Under the pieces are notes generated by a model, which was not told the origin of the DNA, searched no databases, and saw nothing but the letters and a program-made list of their open reading frames with translations. The translations under genes and the position numbers were made by a program. Below are positions 1-8,100 of a stretch of 49,022 nucleotides of DNA, one piece after another. The stretch comes from Kiritimatiellales bacterium (GTDB taxonomy: Bacteria; Verrucomicrobiota; Kiritimatiellia; Kiritimatiellales; Pontiellaceae): positions 1-49,022 of the forward strand of contig JADGFE010000002.1 of the NCBI GenBank assembly GCA_016744085.1, in the 5' to 3' direction. The number at the start of each line of letters is the position of its first letter. The first letter of the stretch is position 1.

Positions 1-1050
1 TACCACTTTGGGCCGCGCTTCGTGTTTAAATTTAACGCCGAATTTGATCTGGGTAATAGCTCCCTCAGTCGGAAGCGTTTGTCCAGAATGCCGCATAGAT
101 GCGAAGAGGTCATCCGATTTCAGAACTTCCACATCATTAAATGGCCCATCAAGCGCAACATGCACTTCGCGCAATTTCACATCTTCGAATTCATCGATAT
201 CTTCAAAGCGAACGGAATCCTCTCCCTCAGTGCGGATGGGGTCCAGGTTGAATTGCTTGCTGAGATCGAAAAATTGGCTGTCCCCAAAAATATGGGAACC
301 AAAGGTGGAACGGTATAAGTGAACCTCGCCTTTGGCTTCGGCGTTAATACGCAGTTCTCCATTGGCCGGGTTGTAAACGACAACATCATGCTTTTCCGGT
401 CGGAAGTGATAGCTTTTAGAATCCCCTCCATCAATGATGGCCGCTCTGGAATAGCGTTTTCCATGACGGACCATGAACCAGATATAATCCTCTTTGGGCG
501 TGCAAATTACCTTTGAATAGCGGCCTTTCAGCTTTCTGGAAAACCAATCATCAAGCGTGCTTTCCAGCTCCGCGATAACTTCCTCCGACGGTTCTTGAAA
601 TGTCGGAAGCGTCTTCCTGCTGGTTTTAAAATAGTCATATGAACGCTTGCTGACCGAGAGAAGGTTGCCGCTGATTCGCTTCAGAAGTTTGGGTCGCGCC
701 ATCCAGAGTTGAAGCGCCAAATCAGCCGGAGTGCTATTTTGTTCGGCAATGAATAGATCCGGCTCACGATCAAGGTAGTCCAAAATTACCTCAGCGCCAT
801 CGTCGCTCGCCACATCGTTTACATAATATAACGCCTCCGCCAGATCATCTGGGGTGGCGTCATCGGAGGTAATCAGGATGCGGCAGATTTCAGCGTAGTC
901 AGGCTCTTTCCGGCCCAGTTCTTCCAGTACATCCAATCCACGTCCGAGGAAATACTCGGCATGTGGCTCAAAAAAATCAATCAGATGCTTTTTATCTATC
1001 TGCTGCAAAACCTCCGGTTTAGAAAATTGTCGAAAATTTAGCGTACTCAT
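1..1050 (-). CDS. Hypothetical protein, N-terminal 350 residues (gene runs off the left edge)
   Basis: An uninterrupted minus-strand frame starts with ATG at 1048-1050 and stays open for 350 codons to the window edge, so the C-terminus is outside. The product starts MSTLNFRQFSKPEVLQQI and is acidic and soluble, with no signal peptide or membrane segment. I recognise no domain. The N-terminal 120 residues are rich in Asp, Glu and Leu and look helical; the part after about residue 180 alternates charged and aromatic residues and looks beta-rich. It is divergent from the recombinase cassette, with about 155 bp between them. It lies outside the tRNA-like scar at 4.48 kb, so it may be resident chromosome or part of the recombinase-borne element. 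Coding is likely because of the length; function is unknown. Confidence 0.75.
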   Translation of the reverse strand, partial: MSTLNFRQFSKPEVLQQIDKKHLIDFFEPHAEYFLGRGLDVLEELGRKEPDYAEICRILITSDDATPDDLAEALYYVNDVASDDGAEVILDYLDREPDLFIAEQNSTPADLALQLWMARPKLLKRISGNLLSVSKRSYDYFKTSRKTLPTFQEPSEEVIAELESTLDDWFSRKLKGRYSKVICTPKEDYIWFMVRHGKRYSRAAIIDGGDSKSYHFRPEKHDVVVYNPANGELRINAEAKGEVHLYRSTFGSHIFGDSQFFDLSKQFNLDPIRTEGEDSVRFEDIDEFEDVKLREVHVALDGPFNDVEVLKSDDLFASMRHSGQTLPTEGAITQIKFGVKFKHEARPKVV

Positions 1051-1206
1051 TCAGATATCTCACTCTTTGATGCGTAAAGACCTCAAATATATATAACCAA
1101 CCTCGCGAAATAAAATGGAAACCTGTTTTTAGTTCAATTTCCCGACGTTTTCCTAACGTTTCCGGTAGGTAAGCAATATGTCGCCCCCAAATTCAGGAGA
1201 AATCGA

Positions 1207-1362
1207 ATGCAAAACATAGAGCTTGCCCCAGAAAATCCATTTTCAGCCCCGTTAGAGGAATCAAAACTCCTGGATTCGGAAAATCAGTGGGAGTCCATTA
1301 TGGAAATTTTAGCTATCGCCGTGCTCAGAAACCGTTCCCGTCGGAAGCAGAGCGCAGATTAA
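1207..1362 (+). CDS. Small hypothetical protein (51 aa) leading the recombinase cassette
   Basis: ATG at 1207 follows an AGGAG-type ribosome site (about 1194-1199) at good spacing, and the frame closes with TAA at 1360-1362. The 51-residue product begins MQNIELAPENPFSAPLEESK and ends in a basic stretch (RNRSRRKQSAD). I recognise no family. It lies about 90 bp before the DUF2924 gene, on the same strand as the recombinase, so it is probably the first gene of that transcript. The ribosome site and position are the main support. Confidence 0.5.
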   Translation: MQNIELAPENPFSAPLEESKLLDSENQWESIMEILAIAVLRNRSRRKQSAD

Positions 1363-1455
1363 TCCCCGTGCTGCCAGAGAAGGACTTGCTAAGTTTCGCG
1401 ACAAGAGCGTGTGTGTCATGAAAACCAAGTCCACAACTAAGAGAAGGAGTATTTA

Positions 1456-1959
1456 ATGAATGACTTGAAAGAACGAAAACGCTCACGAATATCCGTGCTG
1501 CGACAGTTGGCAGCATTAGAACGAATGTCTCATGAACAGCTTCGAGAAAAATGGCTAGACCTTTATGGCGAGGAAGCGCCGAAATACAGGAAAGCATTTT
1601 TAATGAAGCGGCTGGCTTACCGAATTCAGGAGCTGTTTTACGGAGGCCTTTCGGAGCCAGCGAAAGGATGCCTAAAGCGGATTGCCGCGACCGATCCGGT
1701 GGCAGCGCTAAAAGTGCCGATGCCGGAAGCGCGGAAACCGCAGGATTCAATTCTACCCGGGACCCGCTTTGTGAGGGTTTGGAAAGATGCCCAGCACGAG
1801 GTGATTGCACGTGACACCGGTTTCGAATACGACGGACGTATATTCCGCTCACTCAGCGCAGTCGCTCGAGAAATCACGGGGACACGATGGAATGGAAAAA
1901 TCTTCTTCGGATTGAAAGGATCATCAACTTCAAGGAAAAGAGGACAAAATGCTGAATAA
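1456..1959 (+). CDS. DUF2924 family protein
   Basis: The 167-residue product fits the DUF2924 family: an N-terminal helical part with the pattern L..L..M....L...W..L.G..AP....FL..RLAYRIQE (residues 15-62), and a C-terminal beta-rich part with G..R.WK...H.V.......Y.G..F.SLS.VA..ITG..WNG..FFGL (residues 98-157). The family's biochemical role is not established, but it very often sits directly before large serine recombinase genes in mobile elements. Here its last codons overlap the recombinase start by 11 bases, so translation is probably coupled. A helper role in recombination is inference from that linkage. Confidence 0.9.
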   Translation: MNDLKERKRSRISVLRQLAALERMSHEQLREKWLDLYGEEAPKYRKAFLMKRLAYRIQELFYGGLSEPAKGCLKRIAATDPVAALKVPMPEARKPQDSILPGTRFVRVWKDAQHEVIARDTGFEYDGRIFRSLSAVAREITGTRWNGKIFFGLKGSSTSRKRGQNAE

Positions 1960-3526
1960 CACCAACGCTCAACAGTCAGGCAAAATTTTGCGATGCGCGA
2001 TCTACACCCGAAAGAGCCATGAGGAAGGTTTGGATCAGGACTTCAACTCACTGGATGCCCAGCGGGAAGCGGGGGAAGCCTACATTGAAAGTCAGAAACT
2101 TCAGGGCTGGCAGGCGATCCCAACGCGCTACGACGACGGCGGATTCTCCGGCGGTACCATGGAGCGTCCGGCGTTGAAGCAACTATTGGCCGATATCGAT
2201 GCCGGAAAAGTCGATTTGATTGTGGTCTATAAGATAGACCGGCTTTCACGCTCATTACTTGATTTCATGAAAATGATTGAGGTGTTTAATGAGAAGGAGG
2301 TCAGTTTTGTATCCGTTACCCAGCATTTCAGTACAACGGATCCGACGGGGCGCATGTTCCTCGGAATTCTGATTACCTTCGCTCAATACGAGCGCGAAGT
2401 AATCGGCGAGCGCATTCGTGATAAAGTGTCTGCGGCCAAGCGGCGCGGGAAATATTGCGGCGGCGTTCCTCCATTAGGCTATGACGTGGATCGAGACCGG
2501 AAAAAGCTGGTGGTCAATGCCGAGGAAACGAAACAGGTGAATTTGATTTTCAAACGGTACGTCCAGCTCGGTTCCGCGCAGCAAGTCGCGAAGGAACTGA
2601 ACCAGCTGGGCCATAAAACAAAATCATGGACCACGAAAAAAGGTAAAGAGCGCACTGGAGGTGAATGGAATACAGGTCAGATCTATCGACTGCTGAAGAA
2701 TCGGCTCTATATCGGCGAAATCGCCTATAAAGGAAAAAACTATCCGGCAGAACATGATGCCCTGATTGATCAAAAAATGTGGGATAAAACACAGGCCTTG
2801 CTCTCGGAAAATCATCGGGCAAAATCAACCAAAGCACGGGTGAAGACCATTTCGCCATTGAGCGGAGTGATCCGTTGTGGCCACTGCGACTGCTCCATGG
2901 GGATCACCTACACGAAAAAGAAAGATCGCCGATATTCGTATTACGTCTGTGAAAAAGACCAGAAACGCCCTGTCAGTCAGTGCCCGTTGAAGCGGATACC
3001 CAGTGGCGATATTGAAAAGGTGGTACTGGAACAGCTCAGCGCGGTATTCCGAACTCCGACGTTGGTGGCGAAAACCTACTTCACCGCACGAGAGCTGGAA
3101 AATAAGGAACGAGAACGGCTGGATGCGCAACAGTCAGAACTGAAGAAAAAGCTGAAATCCACACAGGCGGAAGCGCTGGCCTTAATGTCGGCGGAAGAAA
3201 CCGATCCTGAAGCGTTTACTCTATTACAAGGCGTCAATCGCCGTGTGGGCGACTTAAGCGGCCAGCTCGCGCCCATTGTTGCCCAGTTGAATTCAATGAA
3301 TACAGGAGCCATCACCGAGGCCGACGTTTCCTCCGCCTTTCAGAGTATCGAGGTATTTTGGGAAGATCTTTTTCCGTTGGAGCGAAACCGCCTGATTAAC
3401 CTGCTAGTGGAGCGGATTGACATCCAAAAGGACGGCATCGATATGACATTAAAAACCAACGGCCTGACCAGCTTGGTATCTGAGCTGACTGGTCTGGCCG
3501 AAGAAGTTGAAGGGAGGAATGCATGA
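1949..3526 (+). CDS. Large serine recombinase (integrase)
   Basis: 525 residues. The N-terminal resolvase domain (about 14-165) has the nucleophilic serine in AIYTRKS (Ser23), the QR.....YI helix and the conserved YKIDRLSRS and ITFAQYERE motifs. A Recombinase domain follows (about 180-290). Next is a zinc ribbon (about 309-350) with CGHC, a later CEK and a QCPL cysteine, then a charged coiled coil (about 380-450). This is the usual architecture of phage- and element-type integrases that join attP and attB without replication. The ATG at 1949 has GAGG upstream and overlaps DUF2924; the stop overlaps the next gene by ATGA. No catalytic residue is visibly lost. Its own attachment sites could not be identified by eye. 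Confidence 0.95.
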   Translation: MLNNTNAQQSGKILRCAIYTRKSHEEGLDQDFNSLDAQREAGEAYIESQKLQGWQAIPTRYDDGGFSGGTMERPALKQLLADIDAGKVDLIVVYKIDRLSRSLLDFMKMIEVFNEKEVSFVSVTQHFSTTDPTGRMFLGILITFAQYEREVIGERIRDKVSAAKRRGKYCGGVPPLGYDVDRDRKKLVVNAEETKQVNLIFKRYVQLGSAQQVAKELNQLGHKTKSWTTKKGKERTGGEWNTGQIYRLLKNRLYIGEIAYKGKNYPAEHDALIDQKMWDKTQALLSENHRAKSTKARVKTISPLSGVIRCGHCDCSMGITYTKKKDRRYSYYVCEKDQKRPVSQCPLKRIPSGDIEKVVLEQLSAVFRTPTLVAKTYFTARELENKERERLDAQQSELKKKLKSTQAEALALMSAEETDPEAFTLLQGVNRRVGDLSGQLAPIVAQLNSMNTGAITEADVSSAFQSIEVFWEDLFPLERNRLINLLVERIDIQKDGIDMTLKTNGLTSLVSELTGLAEEVEGRNA

Positions 3527-3936
3527 GCAAAGCTACCGTCATGGTAAACGGAAACGGTAACCTGCACATCCACATACCGATGTTCGTTAAAACGAATCAG
3601 GGGAGGAAGATTATCTACGCCCCTCAAACACTGGACGGCGATAACGAGGATATGCCCAATATTGTCCAGTCGGCTGTTGTTCAGTCTCTCGCCCGGGCCT
3701 TTTCCTGGGCTCAGTTACTGGAAAACCGCGAAATCAAATCAGTCGCGGAACTGGCGCGGTCGCTTAACGTCGATAATTCATACGTTGTTCGCACCCTCAA
3801 ACTCACCACGCTCGCTCCTGATATTGTTGAGGCCATCCTCAACGGGGAAGAACCCGATGGCCTGTCGCTATCAAAGCTGGTTCTCAGTTTTCCGGTGGAT
3901 TGGGACGAGCAGCGTTCTCATTTTGGCTTCGCATAG
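3523..3936 (+). CDS. HTH protein of the recombinase cassette (ParB-HTH-like)
   Basis: 137 residues. The C-terminal half contains the pattern ALARAFSWAQLLE....IKSVAELARSLNVDNSYVVRTLKLTTLAPDIVEAIL in parts, a ParB-like helix-turn-helix (about residues 55-110), followed by a PV.W..QR tail. The N-terminal 50 residues are polar beta. Proteins of this type commonly follow DUF2924 and large serine recombinase genes. The start overlaps the recombinase stop by four bases (ATGA), indicating translational coupling. It could bind attachment sites, act as a directionality factor, or repress the cassette; the sequence does not decide between these. A terminator follows 20 bp after the stop. Confidence 0.8.
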   Translation: MSKATVMVNGNGNLHIHIPMFVKTNQGRKIIYAPQTLDGDNEDMPNIVQSAVVQSLARAFSWAQLLENREIKSVAELARSLNVDNSYVVRTLKLTTLAPDIVEAILNGEEPDGLSLSKLVLSFPVDWDEQRSHFGFA

Positions 3937-3957
3937 ATTTTTGTATCTCCGACCATG

Positions 3958-3995
3958 AAAAAGCCCGAGTAGCTTGGATGCTGCTCGGGCTTTTT
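3958..3995 (+). terminator. Rho-independent terminator of the recombinase cassette
   Basis: Arms GCCCGAGTAGC and GCTGCTCGGGC form an 11-bp stem with a single mismatch and a short loop, preceded by AAAAA and followed by TTTTT. It lies 20 bp after the HTH gene stop. The A and T flanks would let it work in both directions. Confidence 0.9.
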
Positions 3996-4432
3996 GCTGT
4001 CGCAATGTTCAGATTATCGTGCCCGGCAGGAAGGGAAGTTAATATTTAGCGCCTGCTGCCATTGCGAAAAAGGTCTGCATCGGAGAACTGCAAAGGTCTT
4101 GTATTGAACTGTTAAAGGCGTTGCAGAAAAATAATTAACCCCGTTTCCTTTTCGATATTCGGACTAATGGTTTTAAAATGACACCGAAATCAGGTGCCGT
4201 TTGTTGCGCAGACATAACCGCGAAAATGGCCATTTTGCGTAAATGCCTGACTGAAAAGGATGTGGATATTCGGACGAGATTCGGACTGGGTCCGAAAGAT
4301 TCAGAGAAAGAGCGGAGAAACAGAGAATATATGCTCAAACAGTCCGTGGAATAGTGCACCGTGTCCGGCTGGACGGGAAATGTTTGTATACCGCAAAGCC
4401 TTTGTGTTTAAGGGCTAAACAGGGTTAAAAAC
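3996..4432. other. Gene-poor stretch left of the tRNA-like scar
   Basis: About 440 bp without a gene I can support. A 58-codon plus-strand frame (4178-4354, starting MTPKSGAVCCAD) lacks a clear ribosome site, and the overlapping minus-strand frame looks no better. No large repeat or recognisable gene remnant was seen. If the scar at 4476-4498 is the displaced 3' end of a host gene, this stretch would be ordinary sequence downstream of that gene. Confidence 0.4.
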
Positions 4433-4465
4433 AAAAAACTCCCTCTCGTTGGAGAAGGAGTTTTT
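4433..4465 (-). terminator. Terminator behind the tmRNA/tRNA-like 3' end
   Basis: Read leftward, AAAAACTCC-TTCTC pairs with GAGAG-GGAGTTTTT across a short CAACG loop and ends in a run of six T. It starts 11 bp after the CCA of the RNA-gene fragment, as expected for the native terminator of a tmRNA or tRNA gene. The A/T-rich arms would also let it act in the other direction. Confidence 0.8.
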
Positions 4466-4475
4466 CGCACCAAAT

Positions 4476-4498
4476 TGGTGGAGGACGCGAGACTCGAA
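4476..4498 (-). other. 3' end of a tmRNA- or tRNA-Ala-like gene, probable attachment-site scar
   Basis: On the minus strand this reads as a tRNA-like 3' end: T-loop TTCGAGT, T-stem strand CTCGC, acceptor strand GTCCTCC, then ACCA. A73 and U70 suit the alanine-accepting G3.U70 type, meaning tmRNA or tRNA-Ala. The matching T-stem strand (GCGAG) does not precede the loop, and nothing upstream folds as a D or anticodon arm, so only the last 23 bases remain. Such a 3' fragment with its own terminator is what integration into the 3' end of an RNA gene leaves at the far end of an element. On that reading the element lies to the right and the intact gene lies beyond the window. Confidence 0.65.
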
Positions 4499-4689
4499 CA
4501 TAACCCACTCTACAAACCCGCGTTCCTCTCAACTCATTTCATATTAATGAATTACAAATCTCCAAAAGTGGTTTCAAAATTCCTGCTACGGGAAGCGATT
4601 TAACCAAATTTCCTTTCTCCGTTTTCTCCGAAAGTTTTATTCGCTTCATCCGGTCACCAAATTGCGGTTTTCCAACTCAACCTCTGTTT

Positions 4690-4875
4690 TCAAATGCCTT
4701 CTACCAACGCCTCTGCCAGCTCCAATACATCCACTGGCCAGAAGCATTCCGGGCGTGGGTGTCGGACCTTATGGTTTCCGGCCTCTGGCGGCAGTTTTGC
4801 AGGCCATCAAGCCATTGGTCAGGAATCCCTTCCCGACCGTACACAGAGCGCTTACAGCGCCCCGTACACGGCGGC
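4690..4875 (-). pseudogene. Decayed 3' end of an ADP-ribosylglycohydrolase gene
   Basis: Read leftward, this stretch aligns with the last ~62 codons of the intact ADP-ribosylglycohydrolase gene at 28485-29465. Recognisable pieces are REGIPDQWLDGLQNCR and, in another frame, HPRPECFWPVDVLELAEAL, against REEIPVQWIDCLQSCR and HPRPECFWPVDALELGDDL. A one-base indel between these pieces, further indels and an early TAA upstream break the frame. Nucleotide identity in alignable blocks is about 80% by eye, so this is an old paralogue rather than a fresh duplication. Homology stops near 4875, about 14 bp from the last gene of the metal island. The 190 bp between this fragment and the tRNA-like scar hold nothing I can name. 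Confidence 0.8.
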
Positions 4876-4889
4876 GGAATTTTAAGGCG

Positions 4890-5191
4890 TTAGCTACTCA
4901 CTTTGGAGCATTGTTTACATGCTTTTACATTTATTCCGCACGAGTCACAGTGATGAACGACTTGAATGTCTTCTATTTCACCAATGCTTTGATCTATATA
5001 TGTTGTTTTACATGCAGGGCAATGCATTTCAGTGGTCATCGTTGTTCCCTGATAGGGCCTGTTGTGGTTACGGTACTACAAGCGGGACAATGAGGACTTT
5101 CATTTTCGGAAATGACCGTTCCGGGGGTCTGGCAACCAGCCATCATTAGCGCTGCCGCAAAGACTGTTATTATTTGTGCTATTGCTTTCAT
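4890..5191 (-). pseudogene. Cys-rich lipoprotein gene, frameshifted in a G run
   Basis: ATG at 5191 opens a signal peptide with lipobox LMMAGC, then HCPACSTVTTTGPIR, and hits TGA at 5036-5038. The next frame continues as MTTEMHCPACKTTY, has further CDSC and CKQC pairs, and ends with TAA at 4890-4892. Restoring one G in the GGG run near 5047 would join the two parts into about 100 residues (GPIRGTTMTTEMHCPAC). So this is probably one periplasmic lipoprotein with four CxxC pairs that has lost a base, or a sequencing error in a homopolymer. The alternative is two separate proteins coupled by ATGA (5036-5191 and 4890-5039). It is the last gene of the copper operon, starting 1 bp after the cusA stop, which suggests a metal-binding role. 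Confidence 0.7.
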
Positions 5192-5192
5192 A

Positions 5193-8100
5193 TTATGCAT
5201 CCTCAGTTAGCTTTTTTCTACTCATCCGGACTTCCTGAATAAGACAGTAAAGTACCGGAACGACGAGCATGGTGATTACCTCAATCAACATGCCTCCAAA
5301 ACTTGGAATAGCCATGGGAACCATGATATCGGAACCCCTGCCAGTTGACGTCAGAACAGGAAGTAAGGCGAGAATCGTGGTAGCGGTGGTCATTAGGCAG
5401 GCGCGAACACGTCGATTTCCTGCTTCGATGACTAAAGCTCGGATCTCTTGTTTCGTATGCAGGGTTTTGTCCCTGAATAGTTGCGTGAGGTAGGTGCCCA
5501 TGACTACGCCATCGTCGGTAGCAATGCCGAAGAGTGCGAGAAATCCTACCCAGACGGCTACGCTCATATTGATGGTATGCACTTGGAATAAATCCCGCAT
5601 TTCAACGCCAAAGAGGCTGAAATCCAAAAACCAAGGCTGTCCATAGCACCATAGCAAAATAAACCCGCCGGACCATGCGATGAAAACGCCGGTAAAGATC
5701 AGTAATGTGGTGGCCGTGGATTTAAACTCAAAGTAGATGAGCATGAAAATAGCAAAGAGCGCTATCGGCAACACCATAGCGAGTGTTTTGGAGGCCCGTT
5801 GCTGATTTTCATAGGATCCCGCGAAACGATAGCTAATGCCTCTGGGGATCTCAAATTCACCACTGTCTATTTTTGATTGTAGGTAGGCTTGAGCCTGTTC
5901 AACTACATCCACTTCGGCATAGCCTTCTTTTTTGTCGAAGACCACATAGCCAACGAGAAAGGTATCTTCCGATTTAATATTTTGCGGACCACGTACATAG
6001 CGGATATCGGCCAATTCAGTAATCGGAATTTGCTGACCGGTCATCCCCGGAATAAGTACTTTTTCAAGGGATTCAATATTATCCCTGAGTTCTCGGGCAT
6101 ATCGAACTCGGACCGGAAAACGTTCTCGTCCCTCGATAGTGCCTGTAACCTTTTTTCCGCCAATGGCAATTTCGACAATATTTTGGAACTTCCGGATCGG
6201 AATACCGTAGCGGGCTAAGGCTTCTCGATCTGGGTGAATTTCCAGATAGGGTTTACCGACAATGCGGTCGGCAATTACTGCTGCCGGTTCAACAGAGGGC
6301 ACTTCTTTCAGGAATTTCTCAATTTGAAGCCCTACCTTTTCAATGGTTTCCAAATCGGGCCCTTGCACCTTGATTCCCATCGGAGCACGCATGCCGCTTT
6401 GAAGCATGACAATTCGAGCTGCGATTGGTTGTAAGTTAGGAGCCGAGGTGGTGCCGGGGATTTTCGCGGCTTTAATGATTTCATCCCAAATATCATTCGG
6501 GGAGCGAATATGATCGCGCCACTGGCGGAATGGTCGACCACGTTTATCCTCAATCAGCTCACCATCAGCATCCCGCACAAACTCGCCTTTTACAGTCTTG
6601 TAGTTGATGCGTCGGCCATCTTTATCGGTTTTGTATTCAGGGATATAATTAATGACCGTTTCAATCATGGAGATCGGAGCGGGGTCGAGTGGCGTTTCGG
6701 CGCGACCCAGTTTTCCAACCGCTGAATCAATTTCGGGAATCGACTCAAAGGCCATATCCTGTTTTGCCAGAATATCAATAGCCTCTCCAATGGATGCATG
6801 GGTCATGGTGGTTGGCATAAAGAGAAAGGAGCCTTCATCCAGCGTGGGCATAAATTCTTTTCCGAAGCCGGGGAACCAATGTGCCATCTTTTGCATTGGA
6901 GCTGTTTTTTCGATGGCGTTTGGAAGCCATCCAAAGGTTTTGCTGAAGCCCAGCCAACTGGTCATGCCCATGGTAAACAAGATCACCGGGAGCGTTAGGA
7001 ATAGTGCTTTATGATCCAAGCACCATCTCAAAATACGCGAATAAAAGTGTTGGAAGATTTGGAAGAATCCAAGGAGACCGCCAATGAGCAGGATGACAAA
7101 GAGCAGGTTTCTGAACGTACCCCTTTCTGGGCCTAAAGGCTCCCAGTCTAGCGTGAGCAACCAACCCACACAGGCAATGACCGCGATGACGCCGATGAGT
7201 GGCAGTCCTTTTTTGATCGCTTTAACGCGGGGGGACACGATTTTTTTCTTCTTTTTCTGTTTCCAACAAAACAGGGTGTGTGAAAGCACGGGCAATACGG
7301 TTAACGCCAGAATAATGGAGGCAACCAGGGCCACTGTTTTTGTGAACGCAAGCGGTTTGAAAAGCTTACCCTCCGCACCGATCATGGTGAAGACGGGCAG
7401 GAAGCTGATCACCGTAGTAAGCACAGCAGTTAATACGGCGCTTCCCACTTCTGAGGCCGCACGATGGACGACCTCAATCCTGGATTCCTCGGGGTCCGCC
7501 TGATCGAGATGCTTGAGTATGTTTTCACAGATGACGATTCCCATGTCGACAATGGTTCCAATGGCGATGGCGATACCTGACAAGGCAACAATATTGGCCT
7601 GTACGTTGAAAAGTTTCATGCCAATGAAGCAAAATAGAACGGTCAACGGAAGCATGGTGCTGATGGCCAGCCCGGAACGTAGATGCAATACCATCATCAG
7701 TACAACAATGATGGTGATGAGCACCTGCTGTGTGATCGCTTCATTTAGGGTGCCCAGCGTTTCATAGATCAATCCGGTGCGATCATAAAAAGGGACGATG
7801 GTCACTTTACTTAGGGTCACCCATTCCGGCCATTGTGCGCGCTCAACCGAGCGTAGATACTCTTTCCAGTCCGGTTGATTGATTTGATGGTCTTTATACG
7901 CGTCAAAGCCTTGTTGAATCCCGAAATCAGTGATTTCCTGTGCCGTTGTTTTATTGAAATCAATAATGGCCTTGGAGGGGAGTGCATCTGCTGTTCCTTT
8001 TATCTTCTCTTTGACATTGGCGATGACGCGAAGCGGATTATCTCCATATCGTGCAACAACTACGCCTCCGACAGCCGGTGCACCGCCTTTATCCAGCGTC

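Noticed and set aside
4178-4354. 58-codon plus-strand frame (MTPKSGAVCCAD...) between the recombinase terminator and the tRNA-like scar.
   Set aside because: No clear ribosome site and no recognisable family; an equally long frame exists on the other strand.
4476-4570. A complete tRNA gene on the minus strand.
   Set aside because: The T-loop is preceded by bases that cannot pair with CTCGC, and no anticodon or D arm can be folded, so only the 3' end is present.
4662-5149. Plus-strand frames of 63-143 codons here.
   Set aside because: They are antisense to the hydrolase remnant and the Cys-rich lipoprotein, whose sequence signals (lipobox, CPAC, CFWPVD) are clear on the minus strand.
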